From assembly GCA_913057175.1 (NCBI GenBank), contig CAJXNP010000024.1, forward strand, positions 1 to 64,000: 64,000 bases of DNA. Reading direction: 5' to 3'. Both the position numbers and the translations under genes were made by a program. Below are positions 34,025-45,900 of the stretch, in pieces. Origin of the DNA: an uncultured Cytophagales bacterium (GTDB taxonomy: Bacteria > Bacteroidota > Bacteroidia > Cytophagales > Cyclobacteriaceae). The notes beneath the pieces were generated by a model. It was not told the DNA's origin, did no database searches, and saw only the letters and a list, made by a program, of their open reading frames with translations. The stretch's first letter is position 1; each line of letters starts with the position of its first letter.

Positions 34025-34289
34025 GTTGTGCTCGTAACTCCACAAACCTTGCAAAGACTTTCTCAACAAAAGTTGGCTCGTCAAAAAAACAGGCAAATTT
34101 TCTAAAGACATATTTCATATTCGGTAGGTTCATCAGAAAAGTTTAATTTTTAAGCTTTATTCCTGTTTTCATCGCAATATGGAAATATAGCCGTTGCCCT
34201 TTGCAAAATCTACCATGCCTGAAATCTAGGATATTTCCTCACCTTTATAGTTATGATCCTAAAAATTTAATTTATTAAACGCATTATGT

Positions 34290-37200
34290 ATGAAAAGAAA
34301 ATTACTCTTCCTATGTAAAATGAAGGGGTGGACGAGACTTATTGCTCTCGTCTTTTCCTTTCTGTTGGTAAGCCCTGGTCTTTTGGCACAATCTAAGGAA
34401 GTATCTGGAACGATAACTTCTTCGGACGACAATACAGCCATACCGGGAGTAAACATTCTTGTCAAAGGTACTTCCAATGGAACGACTTCTGATCTTGATG
34501 GGAAATTCACTCTACGAGTGGATGACAATACGGCGGTGCTTGTCATAAGCAGTGTTGGTTATACAACAGAGGAAATTGAAGTTGGAACGCAATCTGTGAT
34601 TGATGTCGTTTTGACTCCTGATATCCAAACCCTTTCAGAGATTGTCGTCATTGGGTATGGAACGCAAAAACGTGAAGACGTAACGGGCGCAATCAGTTCG
34701 GTAAGCGCCTCAACCATCGAAAAGGTGCCGGTAACAACAATAGACCAGGCTTTGCAGGGTCGGGCTGCCGGTGTGCAGATAGTCAATAACGACGCACGCC
34801 CAGGGGCTGCAGTGAGTGTGCTGATAAGAGGTATTGGTAGTTTAGCCAGCGGCGGAAATGAGCCGTTGTATGTCATAGACGGCTATCCAACTTCCGGAGG
34901 GATTAATAACATTAATCCAAATGATATTGCTTCCATAGACGTGCTGAAAGATGCATCAGCTGCCTCTGTTTATGGCATCAGGGCAGCGAACGGTGTGGTG
35001 ATCATTACGACCAAAAAGGGGCATCAAAACAAAATAGAAGTATCGCTGGATGCCTTTGCTTCCATCCAAAGCAAGCCCAGGCCATACGACCTGTTAAATG
35101 CCTTTGACTTTGCTACCCTTTCCAATTATGTGGAGGAAAATGACGTGACGAATACCTACACTGGGCTACCTATTTGGCAAACGCCTGATGCGCTACACGA
35201 TGTCGATTGGCAGGATGCTATGTACGACAACGCCTTCACGCAAAACTATACCCTTGGAATACGAGGTGGCAACGATAAAGTCCAAACAGCTGTCTCGTTT
35301 GGTTATTACGATCAGGATGGGATCGTGCTGGGCTCGTATTTTAAGCGATACACCACAGGCCTGAACTTGGATTACCAGCCAGTAAAATGGCTTAAGTCTT
35401 CCACCAGTGTTAAATATACCTATCAGGATGCCACTACACCTTATGGTACCGGACAGCTTTTTAACCTGGTAACCAATCCACCTACTCTTGATGACGGAAA
35501 TATGCTTACCCACGAGATAAAAGATGACAATGGCAACTATGGTTTTTACAATCCCATTAATCCCAACGTTTTCAAATTCAACAATCCGGTTTATACGGTT
35601 GAGACCAACGAGTACGAAAACATAACCAACTATGTTTTGGCAACTTCCTTTCTGGAAGTCACCATTGTCGATGGCTTGAAATTGAAAACCAATGCAGGGA
35701 TAAATACGAGTAGCTACACCGGTTCATTTTTCCAGCCAGAAGATGCGAGGGCTAATGAACAATATCCGGCTGCTATTGTTGCAAACGCATTTTACAGCCA
35801 AAACATGAGGAATAATTTTGAATGGTTATGGGAGAATACAATCGCTTACGATAAAACCTTTGGTAATCATACCATCAACTTTGTAGGTGGTATTTCCGCA
35901 CAGGAAAACACCAATACGTTGATGGGAGCAAACGGTATTCCGCCTAATAATATCATCAGGGATTTAGGCCAGCTAAGCAACCTTCAATTTGACCAATATG
36001 GTAACGGGTCGGAAACTTCCAGCCTGGCGTCTGAATTTGCAAGGCTTACCTACAACTATGGTGATAGGTATATGATTACCGGAACCATCCGAAGGGATGG
36101 TTCATCCAAGTTTGACAAAGGAAATAAGTACGGTACATTCCCTTCTGGTGCTGTTGCATGGCGAATAAAAAATGAAAAATTTCTGAAGAATGTGGATTTT
36201 ATCGATGACCTGAAGCTGAGGGCAAGCTGGGGTAAAGTAGGAAACCAAACACCCATTGGGTTATTCCAATATCAGGCGCTGTATGCCGGAAATTTCCCTG
36301 CCAGCCTTAATGGCGGCGGTCAGGACAATATGGGCTACCCGTTTAACAAAATATATCAGAATGGCTTAGGCCAAACCCAGCCTGCTAATCCCGACTTGCA
36401 ATGGGAAACGAATGAACAAACTGATATCGGGTTAGATGTTTCATTTCTGCAGGGGGCATTTACGGTAACAGCCGACTGGTTCAACAGGGATTCTGAGGAT
36501 TTTCTATTGACGCTGGCAGCACCTGCACAAACAGGGTACAACTTTATCACCCGCAACGTGGGAAGCATGAACAATAAAGGGTTTGAGATTGCTTTGAATT
36601 ACAGGAGCGAGATTGGTGGAGACTTTCAGTTTGGAACCGGTCTAAACATTACCAGAGTCAAAAACACTCTTACGAGCATCACATCAGGGACTGACTTTGT
36701 TGGCAATTTTGGTGGAGGTGTAACCTTACCCGGCCAGGGATGGGATGAATTTTCACGTTCGTATGTAGGCGGCCCTGTTGGTGAATTCTTTGGTTATAAA
36801 TCCTTAGGTATATTTCAAACACAAGAACAGATCGACGAGCTGAACCAGAATGCTCCGGACGGAATATATTATCGAGCTGCAACGAGACCCGGCGACCGTT
36901 ATTTTGCTGATATAAGTGGTCCCGATGGAGTGCCTGATGGCAAAGTAGATGCAGACGACAGAACAAGTATAGGAAGCCCCCAACCTAAATTCTTCGGAGG
37001 TCTTACCTTTGACGGAACTTACAAAGCATTTGATTTCAACCTGTTTTTTTACGGCAGCTTTGGCAACAAAATACTTAACTATGTAGAATCCAATCTGCAG
37101 AGCTTCCAGAAAAGGGGGTCCGAAGGTGTTCAGAATGTGAGCCAGGAATACTATGAAAATTTCTGGAGGCCTGACCGCCCTTCTGATACCTATGCCCGCG

Positions 37201-37511
37201 CCTTGCATAGTGATGACAATACGCTCAACAATGTTCCATCAGATGTATGGGTTGAAGATGGTACCTTCGTGAAACTGAAAAATATCTCTCTTGGCTATAC
37301 CTTCCCAAACACTTTGTTTAATAATTCAATTTCAAGACTAAGAGTGTACGTTTCATGTCAAAACCTGTTCTTCATTACAAGTTACAGCGGACTAGATCCT
37401 GAAATTGGCATGCAGGGAGACAATGGTGTGAACCCAACTCAAAACGGGGTTGACAACGGAACATATCCTTCCTCAAGGACCTACACCTTTGGGTTAAACG
37501 TTACATTCTAA
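34290..37511 (+). CDS. SusC-family TonB-linked outer membrane transporter
   Basis: A 1073-residue SusC/RagA protein: long signal peptide, CarboxypepD_reg-like domain (SGTITSSDDNTAIPGVN..., ~35-120), plug domain (~130-240, with GYGTQKREDVTGAISSV and LYVIDGYPT), and a beta-barrel ending TFGLNVTF. It imports oligosaccharides or other large ligands together with the SusD gene 23 bases on. The ligand is not known; no glycoside hydrolase is adjacent, but a CE12 esterase is 2.2 kb upstream. A convergent HTCS at 42972 is the likely regulator. Confidence 0.95.
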   Translation: MKRKLLFLCKMKGWTRLIALVFSFLLVSPGLLAQSKEVSGTITSSDDNTAIPGVNILVKGTSNGTTSDLDGKFTLRVDDNTAVLVISSVGYTTEEIEVGTQSVIDVVLTPDIQTLSEIVVIGYGTQKREDVTGAISSVSASTIEKVPVTTIDQALQGRAAGVQIVNNDARPGAAVSVLIRGIGSLASGGNEPLYVIDGYPTSGGINNINPNDIASIDVLKDASAASVYGIRAANGVVIITTKKGHQNKIEVSLDAFASIQSKPRPYDLLNAFDFATLSNYVEENDVTNTYTGLPIWQTPDALHDVDWQDAMYDNAFTQNYTLGIRGGNDKVQTAVSFGYYDQDGIVLGSYFKRYTTGLNLDYQPVKWLKSSTSVKYTYQDATTPYGTGQLFNLVTNPPTLDDGNMLTHEIKDDNGNYGFYNPINPNVFKFNNPVYTVETNEYENITNYVLATSFLEVTIVDGLKLKTNAGINTSSYTGSFFQPEDARANEQYPAAIVANAFYSQNMRNNFEWLWENTIAYDKTFGNHTINFVGGISAQENTNTLMGANGIPPNNIIRDLGQLSNLQFDQYGNGSETSSLASEFARLTYNYGDRYMITGTIRRDGSSKFDKGNKYGTFPSGAVAWRIKNEKFLKNVDFIDDLKLRASWGKVGNQTPIGLFQYQALYAGNFPASLNGGGQDNMGYPFNKIYQNGLGQTQPANPDLQWETNEQTDIGLDVSFLQGAFTVTADWFNRDSEDFLLTLAAPAQTGYNFITRNVGSMNNKGFEIALNYRSEIGGDFQFGTGLNITRVKNTLTSITSGTDFVGNFGGGVTLPGQGWDEFSRSYVGGPVGEFFGYKSLGIFQTQEQIDELNQNAPDGIYYRAATRPGDRYFADISGPDGVPDGKVDADDRTSIGSPQPKFFGGLTFDGTYKAFDFNLFFYGSFGNKILNYVESNLQSFQKRGSEGVQNVSQEYYENFWRPDRPSDTYARALHSDDNTLNNVPSDVWVEDGTFVKLKNISLGYTFPNTLFNNSISRLRVYVSCQNLFFITSYSGLDPEIGMQGDNGVNPTQNGVDNGTYPSSRTYTFGLNVTF

Positions 37512-37534
37512 ATCAGTATTCAAATTTGACAATT

Positions 37535-39265
37535 ATGAGAAGAACCAATATTATCATATGTACAATCGTCCTCGTCTCATTCGCTTTGTTTTGGGCATGT
37601 AGTGAAAGCTTTCTGGAGCAAACCAATACCTTTCAGACTACAGTCGATGCCTCTTTCAATAAGCCCGAGGATGTTATCGGTTTGATAAATGGTATTTACG
37701 ACACATACCAGAATAGTGACCTGCTTAAAAAATGTATTTGGTACAGAGCCAATTTCGGAACACATGACTTTTTTAATTGGGGAGCAGATGTATTCTGGAA
37801 TAACTACGAGATACCTGCCACTTTTGGCGGAATTACTGTTTTCTGGAACCAATCCTATATTGGCATAGCCCGGGCAAATTCCGCCTTTCCTGTGATCGAT
37901 AATGCACTGGAAAAGGGAATCCTTTCTCAAGAGCTAGCTGATCGTCTAAAGGGTGAAGCGTATTTTTTACGCGGCATGACCTATTATTATCTCGCTGCTT
38001 CTTTTGGAGGAGTGCCACTTGAATTAAGCCCTTATACAGATGGCTTAACCCCGAGAGCTTCAAGGGATTCGGTGTTCATGCAGGTAGTGGAAGACATGCG
38101 AATGGCTGAAACATTATTGTTGTCGAAAGTTGATCTTCCGGATGCAGACCTGGGCAGGGCTACCAAAGGAGCTGCTTATGCCTATGAAGGCGCCGCTCTC
38201 ATGTGGTTGAAAGATTATGCAGGCGCTTTAGCAGTTTTTAATAATCCGGAGTTTAACAATTATAGCTTGCTTTCAAACTTTGCCGATGTGCATGAGTACG
38301 ATAACCAAAACAATGATGAATCGTTGTTTGAAATCCAATTTGCTGTGCCAGACGGTGGAACGCAGGACTGGGGAGGAAGCTGGAACCCACCAGGTGGTGA
38401 AATCGCCTGGATAGATAGCTTCAGCTGGCCTGAGGAAATAACCCAACAAGGCTATGATTATGGCAACCCTGCTCTTTGGCTTTCATATCAGGATGGAGAC
38501 TTGCGTAAACTGCTTACCATAGTCGGACCTGGCGACAGCCTGGTCAGCCCGGGTATTGTCAGTGAGTTGGGAGGAATCCAGGGGTACATTCCTGTAGCAG
38601 AAGGATATGCTGCCGGTGATCCAAAATATACTTCTGATGAAGGCAATATTTTGAACACGGTAGGTACGGTTACAAGGCCATGGTATGGCAACGATGGTGG
38701 TCGCACAGGATATTTCTGTGCAAAGAAATGGAGGGATTACAACCTTACCGGAAATTATGGTCCACAAAAAATCTTCGGTGACCAGAACCAGATATTCATG
38801 CGCTATGCAGAAGTACTGTTAAGCAGGGCCGAATGCAAAGTACGCACCGGTGACATACCTGGCGCTATGGCCGATCTGAAATTAGTCAGAGACAGGGCAT
38901 GGGGAGGAACAGCGCCTGATGAAATGCAAGATGGAGCTAATTATGATGGCACTCCGGCTGACCCAATTACCGATCCTCTGCAAATGGTGTTGAGCGAGTA
39001 CAGGCATGAATTGACAGGTGAATATTCTACTTTCTATCTTCTATGCAGAGCAGGCACAGATGAAGCCATTGAATTCATAAATACTGCCAATGGCACAGTA
39101 GATGGAAGTTATGAACCCGTTCCAAACCCGGCGCCGGGCCCATCTAACGATGGTGAATTACATGGGTTATACAATACCTCACTTACACCAAATAAAACAC
39201 TCTTACCGATACCACAGGTAGCCATTTCCCTTAACCCGAATTTAACACAGAATCCTGGATATTGA
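37535..39265 (+). CDS. SusD/RagB-family nutrient-binding lipoprotein
   Basis: A 576-residue surface lipoprotein with a lipobox (LFWACSE) and the N-terminal FLEQTN..T motif typical of SusD. The TPR-like helices (residues ~80-250) include GLINGIYD, KGEAYFLRGMTYYYLAASFGGVPL and RATKGAAYAYEGAALMWLKDY; the C-terminal part has ERCKVR-like MRYAEVLLSRAECKVRTGD and the closing TLLPIPQVAISLNPNLTQNPGY. It caps the SusC barrel. The ATG at 37535 is preferred over a TTG three codons upstream. A terminator-like hairpin follows the stop. Confidence 0.95.
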   Translation: MRRTNIIICTIVLVSFALFWACSESFLEQTNTFQTTVDASFNKPEDVIGLINGIYDTYQNSDLLKKCIWYRANFGTHDFFNWGADVFWNNYEIPATFGGITVFWNQSYIGIARANSAFPVIDNALEKGILSQELADRLKGEAYFLRGMTYYYLAASFGGVPLELSPYTDGLTPRASRDSVFMQVVEDMRMAETLLLSKVDLPDADLGRATKGAAYAYEGAALMWLKDYAGALAVFNNPEFNNYSLLSNFADVHEYDNQNNDESLFEIQFAVPDGGTQDWGGSWNPPGGEIAWIDSFSWPEEITQQGYDYGNPALWLSYQDGDLRKLLTIVGPGDSLVSPGIVSELGGIQGYIPVAEGYAAGDPKYTSDEGNILNTVGTVTRPWYGNDGGRTGYFCAKKWRDYNLTGNYGPQKIFGDQNQIFMRYAEVLLSRAECKVRTGDIPGAMADLKLVRDRAWGGTAPDEMQDGANYDGTPADPITDPLQMVLSEYRHELTGEYSTFYLLCRAGTDEAIEFINTANGTVDGSYEPVPNPAPGPSNDGELHGLYNTSLTPNKTLLPIPQVAISLNPNLTQNPGY

Positions 39266-39280
39266 TATTTGTGGATCACA

Positions 39281-39320
39281 GAAAAAAAGGCTTTCTCCAA
39301 AAGAGAAGCCTTTTTTTTAT
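39281..39320 (+). terminator. Intrinsic terminator after SusD
   Basis: AAGGCTTTCTC / GAGAAGCCTT with a one-base bulge and a short loop, followed by a run of eight T. It lies ~15 bases after the SusD stop and 28 bases before the CRTAC lipoprotein gene, so it may reduce rather than abolish read-through into that gene. Confidence 0.75.
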
Positions 39321-39347
39321 TTTTACGATACAGTTGTTTACAGAATC

Positions 39348-42300
39348 ATGAATACAAAGCAGTTTTTATTTTTTTGGACATTTCTTTTTTGCTTAGCGGC
39401 CTGTCAATCAAAGCACACTTTATTTGAGAAAATTTCATCGTCGCACTCCGGTATAACATTCAATAACCACATCGTCGAAAACGATTCCATCAACTCATTG
39501 AATGTGGTCAATACCTACAATGGTGGAGGGGTTGGTATTGGTGATTTTAATAATGATAACCTACAGGATATTTATTTTACCGGCAATATGACATCTTCCA
39601 AGCTATATCTAAATAAAGGAGATTTTAAATTTGAAGATGTAACTGTCGAAGCAGGTGTGGAAGGAATGGGCAGATGGGCAAGAGGTGCGGCCATAGTTGA
39701 TATCAACAACGATGGTTTAATGGACATCTATATCTGTAACACGATCTATAAAGACTCACTGAGAAGGAGGAATATTTTATACGTAAACCAGGGAACGGAC
39801 AAAACAGGTATCCCACACTTTCAGGACATGGCTGCTGAATATGGGTTGGATATTCATGTTCAGTCTACAATGGCTGCTTTTTTTGATTATGACAATGATG
39901 GAGACCTCGATATGTACCTGACGGTTAATGAGGCATCCAATGGATACAATGTTTTTGTTTTTCTCGAACGAAATAAAAGCAACACAGGTCCTAACCGTGG
40001 CAGGTTGTTTCGAAACGAGATGGATTCGGTGTCAAAGCATCCCGTTTTCAGTGATGTGTCTGATGAAGCAGGTATAATTGAGCATGGCTATGGGCACGCA
40101 GCGACCATTTGCGATCTTAATAATGACGGTTATAAAGACATTTATGTGGCCAATGACTTCTTATCAGACGATATTTTGTATATCAATAATCAGGATGGCA
40201 CTTTTTCAAACCGCATCAAAGACTATTTCAAACACACTTCTTTCAATGGAATGGGCAATGATATCATTGATATCAATAATGACGGACTGGCTGATGTAAT
40301 AGAGCTGGACATGAGTCCGCCCGACAACTACCGTAAAAAGACGATGGCAACCACTACTAACTATGCCACCTACCGGAATATGGAACAGTTTGGATACCAC
40401 TACCAGTATGTGCGAAATAGCCTGTCATTGAATATGGGGCCAAGGATCGGGGACAATGACTCATTAGGGGCGCCGGTTTTCAGTGACATTGGTTTTATGA
40501 GTGGTATTTCTCAGACAGATTGGAGCTGGGCCCCACTTGTAGCTGACTTTGACAATGATAGTTACCGGGATATTATTGTCACCAATGGCTTTCCCAAAGA
40601 CGTAAGCGATAATGACTTTATAAATTATCGTCAAAATGCTGTCAGGCCATTGCCTCTGTTGGAACAAATTAAACTGATACCTGAGGCTAAACTTGACAAT
40701 TTTGGTTTTCGGAATAATGGCAATTGCACATTTACTGATGTAACTGATAGTTGGGGATTGAAGCAACTGACTTATAGTAACGGGGCCGCTTATGCCGATC
40801 TTGACAATGATGGCGACATGGATATCGTGATCAACAACATTAACGATGAGGCCTTATTGTACCGGAACACGGTACGTGATAAGGAAACCGATTCCAGTCA
40901 TTTCCTACAGGTCAGGTTTAAAGGCGGTTCTCAAAATATAAATGGCCTTGGTGCCATGATAACCATCTACTACGATAGTGGCAAAGTACAAGCCTATGAA
41001 AACACCCCCTACCGGGGTTACATTTCCACGATGCAGGGAGCAGCCCATTTCGGCTTAGGAAACACAACAATGGTTGACTCAGCGGTCATACAGTGGCCTG
41101 CTGGTAAAAAGCAGGTTTTAAAAAATATAGAAGCCGATCAGGTCTTATCAGTAAGCCTGGACAATGCTGATCAAATCCAGGCACCTGAACAGCAGGAAAT
41201 GCCTTCGATGGCCCTGTTTAACAATGTAACCCGGCAGTTGGGCATTGACTATGCACACAAGGAATTTGATTTTGTTGATTTTAATGTTCAATCCATTCTG
41301 CCCCATAAATTCTCGGAATACTGTCCTGCGTTGGCTGCTGCTGACATTGATGGAAACGGTTTGGATGATATGGTAATCGGTGGAAATTCTGCCAACCCGG
41401 CACAACTCTTCATACAACAACCCGATGGTTCCTTTATTCAAAAGGACCTATATAAAACGAGACCAGGTTCCGGTAGGTACAAAGACGAGGGCATTTTGGT
41501 TTTTGACGCCAATGGTGATGATAAACCAGATGTGTATGTGGTCAGTGGCGGTTTTCGCGATGCTTCTGGTAATCCGGGCTATCAGGATAGATTTTACATC
41601 AACGATGGCAAAGGAAATTTTATCCCAGACAGTGCTGCTTTACCTCGAAATTATACCAGTAAACTTTGTGTAAGGGCATTTGATTATAATAAAGATGGGA
41701 AGTTTGATTTATTCGTAGGTGGCCGTGTGGATCCAGGTTACTACCCAAAGCCGGTAAGCAGTTTTATTTTCAGGAACGATTCGGAAAACGGCCAGGCAAA
41801 ATTCACGGATGTTACGGATGAAGTGGCACCCGAATTAAAAAATATAGGGCTGATTTCCGATGCCCTGTTCACGGACTTTAATGATGATGGTGAAACTGAT
41901 CTGATATTAACAGGCGAATGGATGCCCGTCACTTTTTTAAAGAACCAAAACGGAAAGTTTAAGGACATTACGGATAGCACGGGTATCCGTAATAAGTTGG
42001 GATGGTGGAACTCAATTGTCGCAGGGGACTTTCGTCATACAGGACGTACTGATTATATTGTTGGCAATGTGGGGCTGAACACCTTATACCAGGCCAGCGA
42101 CCAGTATCCGGTTTACGTAACAGCGGCTGATTTTGTCAACAATGGAAACTATTTAGCCATTCCATCCCTATACCTCCCTGATGTGAATGGTGATTTGAAG
42201 GAATTTCCCGTCAACGGGCGGGATGATATTATAGAGCGAATGCCTGCATTAAAAAATAAGTTTGAGCAATATAAAACCTTTGCAGTTGCTACAATGGACG

Positions 42301-42920
42301 ATATTATTCCGCAAAATTCAAAGGCAAATGCATTGCGACTACAAGCTAATATGCTGCAAAGTTGTTTTATCCGGAATGATGGTAAGGGTAAATTCACAAT
42401 GGTTCCACTACCATTGGCAGCGCAAGTTTCAGTTATCAATGCGATGATTGCTGATGATTTTGATGGAGATGGCAACCTGGATGTGTTGATAAATGGAAAT
42501 GATTATGGCACCAATATTTCCATTGGGCGATACGATGCGTTGAATGGCCTGTTGTTAAAGGGAGATGGTAACGGAGGGTTTGCGCCGCTGACCATTCAAT
42601 ATAGTGGGATATACATTCCGGGCAATGGAAAAGGCTTGATAAAATTGGCAGGAAGCAAAGGCAACTATCTGGTTGCTGCAAGCCAGAATAATGATGATCT
42701 TAAGCTATTTGAACTAAAACAACAAAGACGGCTCATCAAAACCAACCCGGAAGATCGCATGGCTATCATTCATTTTAAAAACGGAAGTATTCGGAAGGAA
42801 GAATTTTACTATGGGTCTTCCTTCTTGTCCCAATCGGCCCGGTTTATTTCGGTTACTGAAAATGTTTCTGCTATTGACATCATCGACCATGCAGGAACGT
42901 CAAGAAACATTTCATTTTGA
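39348..42920 (+). CDS. CRTAC1-like VCBS/ASPIC-UnbV lipoprotein
   Basis: A 1190-residue surface lipoprotein (lipobox LAAC, Cys19). It contains two propeller-like sets of VCBS/FG-GAP motifs: GIGDFNNDNLQDIYFTG, DINNDGLMDIYICN, DYDNDGDLDMYLTV and others in residues ~60-500, then DIDGNGLDDMVIGG and others in ~660-1110. Between them (~515-600) is an ASPIC/UnbV domain (GLGAMITIYYDSGKV, HFGLGNTT, IQWPAGKKQ). Such proteins commonly follow SusCD pairs in Bacteroidota and may bind the polymer at the surface; the role is unproven. It faces the convergent HTCS gene with a 51-base gap. Confidence 0.9.
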   Translation: MNTKQFLFFWTFLFCLAACQSKHTLFEKISSSHSGITFNNHIVENDSINSLNVVNTYNGGGVGIGDFNNDNLQDIYFTGNMTSSKLYLNKGDFKFEDVTVEAGVEGMGRWARGAAIVDINNDGLMDIYICNTIYKDSLRRRNILYVNQGTDKTGIPHFQDMAAEYGLDIHVQSTMAAFFDYDNDGDLDMYLTVNEASNGYNVFVFLERNKSNTGPNRGRLFRNEMDSVSKHPVFSDVSDEAGIIEHGYGHAATICDLNNDGYKDIYVANDFLSDDILYINNQDGTFSNRIKDYFKHTSFNGMGNDIIDINNDGLADVIELDMSPPDNYRKKTMATTTNYATYRNMEQFGYHYQYVRNSLSLNMGPRIGDNDSLGAPVFSDIGFMSGISQTDWSWAPLVADFDNDSYRDIIVTNGFPKDVSDNDFINYRQNAVRPLPLLEQIKLIPEAKLDNFGFRNNGNCTFTDVTDSWGLKQLTYSNGAAYADLDNDGDMDIVINNINDEALLYRNTVRDKETDSSHFLQVRFKGGSQNINGLGAMITIYYDSGKVQAYENTPYRGYISTMQGAAHFGLGNTTMVDSAVIQWPAGKKQVLKNIEADQVLSVSLDNADQIQAPEQQEMPSMALFNNVTRQLGIDYAHKEFDFVDFNVQSILPHKFSEYCPALAAADIDGNGLDDMVIGGNSANPAQLFIQQPDGSFIQKDLYKTRPGSGRYKDEGILVFDANGDDKPDVYVVSGGFRDASGNPGYQDRFYINDGKGNFIPDSAALPRNYTSKLCVRAFDYNKDGKFDLFVGGRVDPGYYPKPVSSFIFRNDSENGQAKFTDVTDEVAPELKNIGLISDALFTDFNDDGETDLILTGEWMPVTFLKNQNGKFKDITDSTGIRNKLGWWNSIVAGDFRHTGRTDYIVGNVGLNTLYQASDQYPVYVTAADFVNNGNYLAIPSLYLPDVNGDLKEFPVNGRDDIIERMPALKNKFEQYKTFAVATMDDIIPQNSKANALRLQANMLQSCFIRNDGKGKFTMVPLPLAAQVSVINAMIADDFDGDGNLDVLINGNDYGTNISIGRYDALNGLLLKGDGNGGFAPLTIQYSGIYIPGNGKGLIKLAGSKGNYLVAASQNNDDLKLFELKQQRRLIKTNPEDRMAIIHFKNGSIRKEEFYYGSSFLSQSARFISVTENVSAIDIIDHAGTSRNISF

Positions 42921-42941
42921 AGTGAGTCGATAATACATTGA

Positions 42942-42973
42942 AACTTTACCTGAATTTAAAATTCGATAAAGTT
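42942..42973. terminator. Shared hairpin between convergent genes
   Basis: AACTTTA..GAATTT / AAATTC..TAAAGTT arms form a hairpin just after the CRTAC lipoprotein stop; its right edge overlaps the HTCS stop codon at 42972. It is a plausible bidirectional terminator. Confidence 0.5.
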
Positions 42974-45900
42974 ATGCTGACTCGTCGTACCTGTGTGCAT
43001 ATTGAGAGGGGGTCACCCCATACATCTTCTTGAAACACTCTCTAAAATGCTGTAAGTCGATAAAACCTACCCGGTAGGTAATCTCAGAAACGGTTAGCTG
43101 GTTTTGTTCAAGCAATTGTGCGGCTCGTTTCAGCCGGATGACCCTGATAAACTCATTTATTGTTTGGCCCGTAAGCGCCTTGATCTTACGATAAACCTGG
43201 GTGTGGCTCATACCAATATCCCGGCTCATTCCTTCTACAGTATAGGAAGCATTGCTCATATTCAACTCCACAAGTTCAAGAGCTGTTTTTATGAATTGGT
43301 CGTCAGCAGATGAAAGAATGACACGCTTTGGTTCGATGTTGAGAACTCCTTGTCCCTTAAAGTACGCGTGAAGTGCGTTTCTCCTGGATATCAAATTCTT
43401 CACTTTAAGTTGAAGGACCATTGGACTAAATGGCTTGGTTACATACTCATCAGCACCACTTTCCAATCCTTCAAGCTTAAAATCGAGGGATCCCCGTGCG
43501 GTAAGCATCACTACCGGGATATGACTGGTTTTAAGGTCATGCTTCAAATTCTTGCACATTTCGATCCCATTTAACTTCGGCATCATGACGTCTGTGATAA
43601 TAACATCAGGTACTAGATCTTTAGCTAAAGTGAGACCTTCATTCCCATCAACTGCGCCAATAACCTGAAATGTAGAATCGAAGACTGAACTGATATAGGC
43701 ACGCATCTCATCATTATCGTCAATAACCAGTAGTTTCGCCTGATTAGCCCCTTCGCAAACTTCAGAATGCTCCAACCTTTCTTGTGCAACGGTTGACTGC
43801 TCATATCGAAGAGTAGACAATTTCGATATCTCTACCAGCTCATCATTACGAAAGTGTGCCTTGCCTTTTTTAAACGACACTGAAAATTTGCTGAATGAAT
43901 TTTCTTCACTCTCCACGTGAATCGATCCACGATGCAGCTCAACAAGTCCCTTCACCAATGCAAGGCCGATTCCCGTACTGGAATGACATCGATCTTCATC
44001 GAAAGAAAAGAATGATTGAAAAATGTTTTCCATATGTGCACTCTTGATACCATGACCGTTGTCCCATACAGAAATAGCAACATCTTCATCAAACTCATTG
44101 ATGGAAATGGTGATTTTCCCTCCCTCAGGTGTGTGCTTAAAAGCGTTGGAAATCAAATTGAAAAAAATCTTTTCACACTTATCCCTGTCGAACCACAGTG
44201 GTATATTATTCCTGGTTTCCACTGCAAGGGAAATCCGGCAATTTTCTGCCATCGGTTCAAAGGACTGTGCAATCTCATGAATCAGCTTCGCGATGTTCCC
44301 CTCAGAAACAGAGAGTTTCATGTTTTCCGTCTCTACCTTTCTGAAATCCAGTAACTGATTGACAAGACGAAGAAGACGCTGTGCATTTTCATTCGCAAGA
44401 TGGGCCTGATGGTAAATCTTTGAATCAACGGCCAGTTTGGATAACATAGATTGCAAAGGGCCAATGATCAAGGTCAATGGGGTACGGAATTCGTGAGAAA
44501 TATTGGTAAAAAACTGAAGCTTTGCCCGGTTGAGCTTTTCCATGTTTTCCCACTGAACCCGTTCCAGCTTAAGCTCGTGCAATACATTGGCCCGAAACAG
44601 CACTAATTTTCTTGCTAAATAGAGGATAAATCCAATCAGGACAGTGTAGAAAATTTTTGCCCAAATTGTTCCCCACCAGGGATTTAATATTTCGATATCA
44701 ACCGAGCTGATGGTTTCAGTCCATCGACCATCAACGCTAGATGCTTTAACCTTAAAAGTATAAAAGCCCGGATTAAGATTTGAATAGGTTGCCAATCGAT
44801 AGCTTGAGGGTGTGAAATTCCAATCTTTCTCCAGACCTTCCAGAATGTATGCATAGCGCATTTTGTCTGGCGCGGCGAAGTCCAGGGCAGCAAATTCGAA
44901 AGAAATGGAATTTTGTGAATGGTTTAGCACAACCTCGCCAACATCACTTATCGGCTCGGATAATATCATTTTCCTGTTGTATACATGACCAGGCTTTATT
45001 TCCTGATGGTCAATCGAGAACTTTTCAATGTAAACTTCCGGGGTAGTCGGACTTTGAATGAGCGTGGAGGGCCTGATTAAATTAAAACCTTCGGTTCCCC
45101 CAAAAAGTAAATTACCTTCAAAATCTTTCAAACAAACATTGTTGTAAAAAAATCCACCCTTGATTTCGTCATGACAATCGTAATGTCTTACTTCATTGGG
45201 AACGGCTGGGTCTACAACATGGAGTCCCTCCCAGTTTGCAATCCAGAAACGCCTCTGTTCATCCTGTAGAAAACTTACTACTACATTATTGTCGACTCCG
45301 GCGATAGGAATATGCCCAAAGGTCGAGGACTGTCTTTCAAAAAACTTCAGGCCATTTTCAGTTCCGATCCATAACCTTCCCATTTCATCTTCATACAGAG
45401 AATTAATAAAATTGTCAGTAAAACTCTGTTGCTGCTTTCCATTTTGAAAATGTCGTAATGAGCTTTTGGATGCATCATTGGGGTCAATGCTAAAGAGTCC
45501 GTTTCCACGTGTACCAATCCATAAAATACCGAGATGATCAACGAACATCACAACAATGGGTTTTCCTGTCAGATCAGCATCAATCCATTCCGATTCATTT
45601 TCAGGAGAGATTTTGTTAAGTCCATATCCCCAGGTGCCAATCCATATATTTCCCATATTATCTTCCGCAAAAGACATCACATAATTATCTGAGATCTTTT
45701 GTTTGGCTTGTTCATGAAAATGAAGGAATTCACGAATGACACCACCTCTGGGAACAGCATCCTTAAAGCAATAAACTCCGGAACCGGAAGTTCCAATCCA
45801 GATTCGTCCGTGTGAATCGCGAAACATCGCCTGAATGTTGGCAACAAATTCATCATCTGTGCCGGAAGCAAATTTAAAGCGTTCAAATTTTGCATTCCTG